Assembly: GCA_002917775.1 (NCBI GenBank) | Contig: KZ627153.1 | Location: forward strand, 226,996-290,995 | Source: Glaciozyma antarctica PI12 | Taxonomy: Eukaryota > Basidiomycota > Microbotryomycetes > Kriegeriales > Camptobasidiaceae | Direction of reading: 5' to 3' | DNA: 64,000 nucleotides | Shown: in pieces, positions 56,184 to 64,000 of the stretch | Layout of the letters: every line of letters starts with the position of its first letter | Numbering within the stretch: the stretch's first letter is position 1 | The notes under the pieces: model-generated | Databases searched by the model: none | Told to the model about the DNA's origin: nothing | The model's input: only the letters and a program-made list of their open reading frames with translations | Position numbers and translations under genes: made by a program

Positions 56184-59100
56184 TCAATACTCTTCGAATT
56201 CCAGCCGACCGCACCCTCCCCACCGCACCCTCACCGTCGTCCCCACCGGCGGCTTCGCATTGAACAAGTCAAGCAACTGACTCGCCTGCCCCGCTCCCTC
56301 CGCCCGTTCTCCAAACCTCGTCCCTCCCTCCTGCCTCGCTGGCTGCTGAGGCGAGAACGGCTGGAACCCCTGCGAGATTCCTCCATTCTGCATCGGCGGA
56401 GGCGGGAAGGGAGCGCCGTTTGGCGGGGAGAAGGGAGCGCCGTTTGGCGGGGAAAAGGGAGCGCCGTTTCGCGGGGGGAAGGGAGCGTAGCCGAATGACT
56501 GAGCGAAAGGTTGAGGCGGCTGGAACGTCGAGGGGGGTTGGGCGAAGCTCGAAGGAGGTTGAGAGAAGGGCTGGCCGAAAGGAGGGGGAGGGTAGGGCTG
56601 GAAAGGCTGTTGAAGTTGAGGAGGGAAGGGCTGCTGGAACCGAGGGTCGAAACCGGGGTACAATGGCGGGAGAGCGTACGGCGGGAAGGGCGGTTGTTGT
56701 GAGGTGAGGAAGGGAGGTTGTTGGGGCGAGAAAGACGGAGGCGGCGGGAAGGGTTGCTGAGGGTAGTAGTTGGCCTGCGTGAGTGGCGGCGGCGCAGGAG
56801 GATAAGGGATCGACCTCTCCGGCTGCTGCTGCGACGTCGCCCATTCCGGACTCCGCTTCCTCTCCTCCTCCCTGAACGACGCCCTCCGCTCCTCCTGACC
56901 AAAGGACGGCCTCTGCTGCACGAACGACGGTCTCCGCTCGACCGGCTTTGGCCCTCCGGTCCCATTCAAGATCGTGAGCAAGCTCGCACTCGCTTGCGCC
57001 CTCGCCGGCGAATCCTGCGCGCTCGCCTCCCTCCTCGACCCGGCCGACCTCCTTGGCGACAACGGCGGACTCATCTCAAACGACCCGTCCTGGTGCGTCT
57101 TGAAGTCGGTTGTCGGCGGGAGAGGAGACGCATCGCCTGGGTAGGGCAGCTTCAACTCCGCTCGCCATGCCGGCGCGAGATTGTCCATCCCAGGCGACCA
57201 GATCCTCCTCTCCGCCTCGTCGCTCGGTTCCGGATTCCATCTCCTCCTCATCTCAAACTCCCTCTCCTCCTCGAACGGTTCGCCCAATTCGATCGAAACG
57301 CCAGCCTCCGAGGCGGGCCAACCGGTCCCATCGAGGTCGGCTCCGAAAGACGGTGAATCGGGTCGTCGCGGTCCCTTGAACATCGTACGAACCGTTTCCG
57401 GTACAGCGGAAGTCTGAGCCGGCGGAGGAGTAGGGACACCCTGGAGGGCGCGAAGGAGGGCAAAGTGCTTTTCGCGCCGTTCCGTCTCGCCGCGCTCGAG
57501 GTCGGTGAGGACATGCGTGAGGCCGAACCCTTCTGCTTCGGGCGGGGGGTCTGAGTCGGCGAAGAGGATGGATTGGGCGGGAGAGGAGGAGGGACGAGAG
57601 GGGGGAGCGAGGGCGGCGACGGGGGCTGAGCTGAGGAGCTGGTCGAAAGTGCTGAGGAGGCTGCCTCCCTCCCTCGGTCCTCCCTTAGCTGTGCGTCGCT
57701 GCGATTTGGCGGGCGGAGGAGAGGCGACGGGATTGTCGTTTTCGAGGAGGGCGATGATGCCCGTCGTGTGCCTCGAGGTCGCTTTGGGTCGAGGCTGGAC
57801 GAAACTCTGCTGACGCTCGTACGCCAATTGCGGGGGAGTCCGTGCCGATCCAGTTTGTTCGTCGAAGGTGAGGTCGGCGAGGGAGGTCGAAAGGGCGACA
57901 GAGGCGTTGAGAGGTCGTTCGGTCGATTCAGAGCGGTAGCCTGCGACGGCGGACGAGCTACCGTTCGAGAATACGGGTCCGCCACCAAAGAAGAGAGCGT
58001 TGAGCGCTTCGGTCCCCTCCTCCTTCGTCTCGAACGTCGTGGGTCGCCGCACGCCCTCGTCCGAATCGTCGGAAGAGACTTCGACCTCCTCTGTTGATCC
58101 GAACGAGGGGGAGGTCGATTGCGCATGGTCGTCCGACTCGACAGCTGGAGGGTTGTAGTTCTCGACGTCGGTATCTTGTAGATGGGGAGGGAGTTCTCGA
58201 GGGATGCCGTCGTGGGAGTGGGCTGCGCGAGGAGTGGGTGCGGGAGGTCGAAGGTGTTGCTGTTGTAGCTGCTGTTGTTGCTGAGGGTTGTTGGAGCGCC
58301 TGCGAAGGTCTTTGGGCTTGTTGCGGTCGATCCAGAGTTTGAGGTGGCTGCGGGCGAGGGTCAGCCTGACTTCACGAAACCGAAGGAGAGACGAACGAGA
58401 TGAAGGGGGTGACCATGTAGAATCGTGGGCTCTTCCCCTGAGGCGCCTGCGCCGGGTTCTTGCCCTTCTTGTCGCGACTCCAAGTCGGCAAGTCGCTCAG
58501 CTTGAACCAGTCGATCTTCTGCTCTCGCACACAACCGTCAGCCGTGCCTCTCCCCGCTGAGTAACTGACTCACCGAAATCTCCTTCCGTGTCCGCGTCTC
58601 AAAGTAGGTATCCTCGTGCACGCCAGGAACGAAGTACAGCCGTATCTTCTGCTCCTTGATGACGAGCTCGACGTAGTAAGGTCTCCGCTCCACGCCTTCG
58701 GGCTGCTCGTACCCCGGCACTAGTTGACGTTCCGGGAACTGGTTCGTAAGGTCGTATCCCGTCTCCTCCAGCACCTACGCCACGCCACCATCAGCTTCGA
58801 CCCCACCTGAAGCAGCTCGAGCAGCATACCTCCCGAATCGCGCACATCCCCTCTGGCTCCTCCTTGTTGATCTTGCCGCGTGGAAAGGACCAGGAAGCGC
58901 CCCTCTGCCAGCCCTTGACGAGCAGGACCTAGTACTGCCATCAGCTGCCGTGCTCCCTCCTAACGCGCTCCTCACGCACCTTGTCCCAGAATTCCGAGAT
59001 GAGGATCGCTCCGCACACTGGCACGCGCTCCTTGTACGCCATAAAGCTCATCCAAATCGCGTCGTGCTTATTGACGAGCTGTAACAAAGGAGTCAGCTGA

Positions 59101-59811
59101 AGCAAGCAGCGCACGAGGAGAGTAGGCGTACGGCGTGGAGCAGTGGACAGGAGCGGAACATGAGAAGGGAGAAGTGGCGCAGGCCGAATGAAGGGAGGAG
59201 GGAAGGATTGAGGGCAGAGGGGCGGACAAAGTCCTCGTAGTACCAGTGCCTGCGCGTTGAGAAGGTGAGCGTCAGCTGCTGTGCTCGTGGGGGAGGGAGT
59301 GGCCCGTCGTCTCGAGCCAGAGTCCGCGCCATGACTCTCCACCACACTGAGCTCCTCCAGCGCCTTCGATGCCTGTTTGAGAACAGCACCTGTGCCTTCT
59401 CTGACTAGGGTCCGACAGCCCCCGTGCACCTCCCCCGCCGGCGATGCTCCCCCAACCCTCCCTCTCCCTGCCAGAGCTCCTCCGCACCTCCCAATCCCCT
59501 CGTACACCTTGTCCCACCTCCCCAGTTCCCCCAGATCCCTCCAAGTCCCCCCCTGCTCCACACCTTCCTCGCCCGCCACCTCACCCGAACACGCGCTCAT
59601 GCCGCTCAACTCACGCTTGTTCGATCTGGAAGCACACTCGGTCCATACTGGCGAGCTCCTCTGCGGGGAGGTTGACGATGAAGCGGGCGCATAGGTCCTC
59701 GAGAGTGTGTTCGAGAGTGAGAGTGCCGAACTCGGATTGAGGGAGGGAAGGTGCTGAGGTGGACGGTGGTGGTTGCTGCTGCTGCTGTTGCCAGTTGGGT
59801 TGCTGCTGCAT
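56184..59811 (-). CDS. DCP2: mRNA-decapping enzyme Dcp2 (Nudix hydrolase)
   Basis: Begins [20 protein letters not shown] at 59811. The regulatory domain is [27 protein letters not shown], then [15 protein letters not shown] and [20 protein letters not shown]. The catalytic domain carries [20 protein letters not shown] and the Nudix box G-x5-E-x7-REVLEETGY ([20 protein letters not shown]), then Box [21 protein letters not shown] and [14 protein letters not shown]. The first long intron (59250-59614, 365 nt) is far longer than other introns in the window. The C-terminal two thirds (about 600 residues) are disordered and Pro/Gln-rich with short leucine-containing motifs ([19 protein letters not shown]) of the HLM type that bind Edc3. 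The stop at 56184 follows LEFEEY. It removes the 5' cap in 5'-3' mRNA decay. Confidence 0.95.
56407..56480. repeat. 24-nt tandem repeat, three units, in DCP2
   Basis: Three imperfect copies of a 24-base unit encode NGAPFSPP-type octapeptides in the disordered tail of Dcp2. The frame is kept, so copy-number change would alter only tail length. Confidence 0.8.
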
Positions 59812-60041
59812 ATTGGGCGGGCAGGCTTTAAGGTGAGTACGCTTTGAGAAGGGCAGGAGGTGTTGGCTGAGAAACAAGGCGAACCCGATCGACGACGAGG
59901 AAGCTGAGCTCGAGCATTTCTCGCTGCCCGAACCCTTCTCTCCTCGAATTCAATTCAAGACCGAATCGATGCGACAATGCTAGTACGATGTTGCAGAAAA
60001 ACCAAGCGTAAGAAGGAGACAAAAAACAACCACGACCTCGT

Positions 60042-63000
60042 TCACCTCCTCGCCATCTCACTCCTCTCCTCCCTCGCCCTCTCCTCCGCCGCTCTCAACG
60101 CCCTCTCCCTCCTCTGCCCCGGCTTCTCAACCAGCACCGCTCTCGCCTGCAGTCCCGCCCCCGCTCCCGCTCCCTGACCTCCCACCCTCGCGCCTTGCCA
60201 CACTGCCCTCGCTCCCTGTCCTCCATTCGCCTGATACGCCGGCCCCGCTACCGCCTGTCCAGCCATCGCACCTCGCATCTGGTTGGCGAGCGCCTGCTGT
60301 AAGGCTCTGAAGGCGCCGTAGTCTCCCGGATACGGTTCAGGTTGAGGAAGGGGCAGAGGGTGACGAGGGCCCCGAGGAGCAGGCGGGGCGAGAGGAGCGA
60401 TGTCCTTCTCTTCGAGATTAGGGAAGCGAGCTGAGAGTTCTGCGAAAGCGGCTTTGCGAGCTGCTTCGGTCTGCAAGAGGGAGTCAGCGACGGCGCTTGA
60501 GAGGTGGAATGGGAACGTACCTCTTGATGAGCGCGTTGAGCGTCAGTCAGGCCGTCGTACATCGGGCAGGTGGTGCCGCCGAAATGGGTGAGACGCTTGG
60601 GGTCGATCTGAGCGAGCCAAGGTCAGCGAATTGTCTCTGAGGAGGTGCGAACAGGACGCACGAGTTCTCGGCAGACGTAGCACGAGTGTGAGTGGCACTT
60701 GACCTGTGGCGAAGCAGTGTCAGCGAATCTGTTCGAGGAAGAACGGGGGAGGACGAACGCAGGTGATGTGGTTGCAGCCTTCGGTCTTGGTGAACGGCGT
60801 CGAGCAATTCGGACACCTGCGAATGAGAGCACGACTCATGGCCTCTGGAACGCAATCGCAAAGCGTCAGAAGTGCGAAAGAGCGACGACGACGAGGACTC
60901 ACCCTCGATAGCATGAACGCTCGACTCCTTGTTCTTCTCGTTCGCGACCACTTCCTCGCACGTAAATGGAATATGAGGAGCCTGCATTCGCACGTCGTTA
61001 GTTCCTGCTCACGACCACTATGGACGTAACGAACCTGCTTGTACCCCCGACACGTCGTCTTCTTGCATCCCGCCCTCGCGCAGTGAAAGAGTCGCTCGTA
61101 CGGATCCTCAACAATGTACGCATACGGACAGAACCTGCTCACCAACATCAGTATACCGCTCCCTCTCACCAAGGCAGAAACGCACGGGCACTTCTCCAGT
61201 CCCTCGAGCTCGGCGTGATCGATCTCGACCTCCAGCTTGATCTTCTGTAGGAGAGCGAGCGACGTTCCGGGGAGGAACTTGGCGGCTTCGATTTGAGTGA
61301 ATTGGGCGTTGCAGTTTTCGGCCATGCAGGGGAGCGTCTGAGAAGTCGTCGTGAGCGACGACGAAGGAGCGAGCGAAGGGACGTACGTATTGACGGAGTC
61401 CGATCTGAGAGTCTGCGTTCCCTTTGGCGCATTCCTTGCAGAAGAGATAAGCGTCGGGGCATTGGACCGCGGGAGGAGAGATTCAGCAACCTGCGAACGA
61501 CGAAGGAAAGGAGAGCGCACCCATCGAGACGAAACAAAAGTCCCCAAAGCAGCATCCGCACTCGATCAGCAGTCCCGCCGCCTCCCTCATCCTTCTTCTC
61601 CTGGACCTTCTCCTTCTTCGCCCGCTTGTTCGCCGCGCGCTCCTTGACTACTCACAGCATCAGCTTTGTCCTCCGACCACAGTGGAACGACTCACTCAAC
61701 CGCTCACGCAACCACACCTTCTCCCGCTCCAACTCCGACGAAACGACCTCCTCCTCCCCCTCCTTGAGCTTCCTCATCGGACGAGCCTTCGCGAGCGGCT
61801 TGCTAGTCCTTCCGTTCTTCTCCTCGTCACGAAGGAAGAGGTAGGTAGGGGCGCAGAAGAGTCCGTGCTACTTGAACGCGGCCTTGATATGCGTCGAGCC
61901 GACGAGATCGTAATCGATGTGGAGCTGCTCGATCCTGCGTCCCCCGTCAGCAGGACTCAGGAGAGGGGAGAGGGAAGGAACGTACGCCGCTTTCTTGTAC
62001 TGAACGTCTCCCGTCTTGCGCTGCTTGACGCCCAACCAATCCGTTCGCTCCTCCTCCTCCTCCTCCCTCATTCTCTTCCTCCCCACCACCTTCTCATAAA
62101 TGCCCTCCAACATCCCCTCCACCACCGTCCCTGGATTCCCATCGTACTCGGGCGCACGAAGGAGGTCGAGGACGTGCGAAGGTAGGGCATCAGGGAAGAC
62201 GCGAAGAATCGTCGATAACGCCGCTTCTTCTGGATCCTCCGGGAGTGGAGAAGGCGAGGGAAGGCGCTTCGGTGGGGGAGGGAGGAGAATGACCTCGTCC
62301 TCTGAATCTGAGAGCTCGACTACCTCCGTCCTCCCCTTTCCTTTCTCCGTCTTCGTCGGGCGAGGCTCCATAACAACGACTTGGGACTCCTCCTCGTCCT
62401 CCGTCACAGGTTCGTCCTCCGTCACGGGCTCTTCGTCAGACGAGACGAGGTCGATCTCGATAGCGCGGCCTTTGCCCTTGTCGGCGCGATGAGGAGGGGT
62501 GGGAGGGGTGGGAGAGCGGAAGAGGGGTTTCTCGCGTCGGGGTGGAGAGTCGGCGCGGAGAGGGGAGTGAGCTGGGGCGGGGGCGTTCCGAGCGTTCGAG
62601 GGACCTGGAAGGACGTCCTGAGGCCCATCGAAGAGGAACCCGAGAGCAGCTGTGTCCTCCCGTCAGCGCCCGCCTGCCCTCGCACACGCGCAGAACGTAC
62701 CTTGCACACGCGGGCTGCTGGAGTCGAAAGCAGTGCTGGTGCCGCCGCCACCGATACCCCTGCTGCGATCCCAGGCCGAGTAGATGGTGCGTTGAGAGGT
62801 GGTGGGGACGATCGTTCGGGCGAGGAGGTGGAACTGCCGTAGGGGTAGCGCGGGTCAGCTTGGTTCGCTCCCAGCTGTGGTTCGGTACGCCTGTGCTCCT
62901 GTCGTAGCTGTAGCGGCGGTGGTTGCCGGAGAAGGAGACTCACCTCTGGTGGACAGCGGTCGAGGTCTTCGTCCTCCGAGTCTTCTTCCTCCGTCTCTGG

Positions 63001-63057
63001 GTCCGGTCCTTTGGCTTGTTGTGGATCTGGATGTGGTCGGCCTTGCCAGGGAAGCAT
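60042..63057 (-). CDS. RNF216/TRIAD3-like RBR E3 ubiquitin ligase carrying three lesions in this sequence
   Basis: The likely start is ATG 63057 (MLPWQGRPHPDPQQAKG). Disordered acidic regions follow, then a helical region (LSTILRVFPDALPSHVLDLL) and a lysine-rich helix. RING1 is ECGCCFGDFCFVSM / VQCPDAYLFCKECAKGNADS; the IBR finger includes LPCMAENCNAQFTQIEAAKF, CPFCPYAYIVEDPYERLFHC and ARAGCKKTTCRGYKQ; RING2 has RRCPNCSTPFTKTEGCNHIT with its catalytic Cys, then CHSHSCYVCRELIDPKRLTH. This order matches RNF216. Three defects: an in-frame TAG at 61868-61870 between FK and HGLFCAP; one extra G at about 61584-61588 that shifts the frame; and a 3' splice site reading GG rather than AG at 61467-61468. 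Either the gene is decaying or the sequence has errors here. Confidence 0.82.
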
Positions 63058-63661
63058 TCGGGCGGCGTGGAGGTGTAGTGTGTTGTTCCGGTCTGGGGCA
63101 AGGGCAGAAAGTTCCTCTGCCAGGCGATTTTGCTTCACGTGACGTAGGAACGGCGACACGGCGACGACGACGACGACGGCGGCGGAGCAGTTCCTGGGAA
63201 AAACAGAGTCGAGAGCGTCTTTTCCAGCTACTCAAGTAAGAGCAAAGAGTTGAGTCAAGGGGGAGAGAGGTTCGCTGCCGAGACCCCCACTTCCTCAGTC
63301 CTGCGCGATAGGAAGAGACACTCTCGCAACCGCTTTGCACGCTTTATCAAGCTCAAAAAGACCAGCTGACACGACGCTCTTCCAAGACCATGAGTGTCGT
63401 AACAGCCCTGCGACATGCCAACGAGCGAAAGTTCACCAGCGAACAACGAGCGAACGAGCTCTCCGTTCTCGTCGTAGACAGCTTGCTCTCTGCGACAAAT
63501 TCTACCAGGCAAGCTGTTGCGACACTTTATTGGCCTTGCTCGCGACTGGAGACACGAACTAAGGCAGCTCTCTCTCACTCACTCGCTCTCGACAAGGACG
63601 ACGAATCACAGATCAAAAACGACGGGTTGCAGGGGAGTTCAAGCTCAAAGGAAGGACCAGA
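63058..63661. other. Intergenic region before the Grg1-like gene's stop
   Basis: About 600 bases with no supported gene. It should hold the RBR promoter and the 3' end of the Grg1-like transcript. A run of CGACGACGAC-type trinucleotides lies near 63160-63180. Confidence 0.45.
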
Positions 63662-64000
63662 TCACTGTCGAGAGACCTCATCAGCTTCCCATCCCCTCAT
63701 CCATCTCGCGAAGGAACTCACGTTCTTGGCCATCTCCTTGTGCGCGGACGCCTTGGATCCATGAGCGCTCTCGTCGACCTTGTCTCCCATCGCCGAGAAT
63801 CCAGCCGAAGCGCGGTCGGTAAGGGAAGCATCGGTATGTCTACACTCACTCCATCAGTTCATAGCCCTCGTCGTCGTCGTCCAAAGACTCACCCCTTGGC
63901 GATGTTTCTGGAAGCTCCGGAGACGAGGACGGTCTCGCTGACGTACGAGGCGGCGTTGGAGATGGTGTCAGCGATTCCTCCGGAGGTGGTGCTGTTGGTG
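63662..64000 (-). CDS. Glucose-repressible/clock-controlled stress protein Grg1/CCG-1-like (N-terminus off right edge)
   Basis: Read from the right edge, the exons give TSGGIADTISNAASYVSETV, LVSGASRNIAKG, then after an intron (about 63835-63892) TDASLTDRASAGFSAMGDKV and DESAHGSKASAHKEMAKN. This tandem of SNAANYVS, DRLSAAGDAxGDKxDESxHxxKAxxxK-type blocks is the signature of the small hydrophilic Grg1/CCG-1 proteins, induced by glucose loss, stress and the circadian clock in Neurospora. The final intron (63665-63720) leaves an exon whose only coding content is TGA (63662-63664). The start codon lies beyond base 64000. Molecular function is unknown; the protein is very abundant when induced. Confidence 0.8.

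Noticed and set aside
57248-58126. Long minus-strand Arg/Ser/Pro-rich frame overlapping DCP2
   Set aside because: The frame used by DCP2 is continuous with the Nudix exons; the other is a shadow.

Overview
The window is nuclear DNA from a GC-rich, intron-dense fungus. Nearly every gene is split by introns of about 45-90 nt that start GTGCGT, GTGAGT or GTACGT, carry a CTGAC/CTAAC branch site and end in CAG. With the gene content (a split tRNA-Leu, Red1-, Borealin-, SidF- and Grg1-like genes), this points to a basidiomycete yeast of the red-yeast kind (Sporidiobolales, Rhodotorula-like). The lineage call is inference; no rRNA marker is present.

Layout, left to right. 0-9 kb: the N-terminus of a Hul5/UBE3C ubiquitin ligase, an F-box-like protein and a CENP-B-type HTH protein, all on the minus strand, then a long gene-poor gap. 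9-17 kb: a small rhodanese/arsenate-reductase-like enzyme, an MFS transporter, a tRNA-Leu(AAG) with an 11-nt intron, a PHD-finger protein and a CoA-binding-domain protein. 17.5-23.3 kb: a nucleotide-sugar (probably UDP-galactose) transporter followed by a UDP-glucose 4-epimerase, then a siderophore-type N-acyltransferase. 23.9-31.7 kb: a Red1/ZFC3H1-like RNA-surveillance protein divergent from ribonucleotide reductase large subunit, then Mediator MED18. 31.7-38.2 kb: Vps71/ZNHIT1, a Pex30-like peroxin, proteasome lid protease Rpn11, a GCIP-like protein and Arl8 GTPase. 38.4-44.9 kb: an AT-hook-like coiled-coil protein, a Borealin-like passenger subunit and condensin subunit Brn1. 44.9-53 kb: Kre33/NAT10, an acidic single-pass membrane protein, and divergently a protein that looks like the polo-box half of PLK4 without a kinase. 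53.5-64 kb: a Ser/Thr-rich secreted protein, a MYND-finger protein, decapping enzyme Dcp2, an RNF216-like RBR ubiquitin ligase and a Grg1/CCG-1-like stress protein running off the right edge.

Two themes stand out. First, a kinase-less protein with a PLK4-type cryptic polo-box and a C-terminal polo box at 51.1-52.9 kb sits head to head with an acidic membrane protein; this is the best candidate for an undescribed system. Second, extreme exon structure: a 4-nt internal exon in RNR1, a coding exon holding only ATG (KRE33) and one holding only the stop codon (the Grg1-like gene).

A caution: several conserved genes (RNR1, RPN11, BRN1, the RBR ligase, the HTH protein) each need a one- or two-base shift to read through. 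Because essential genes are affected, residual indels in the assembly are the likeliest explanation.
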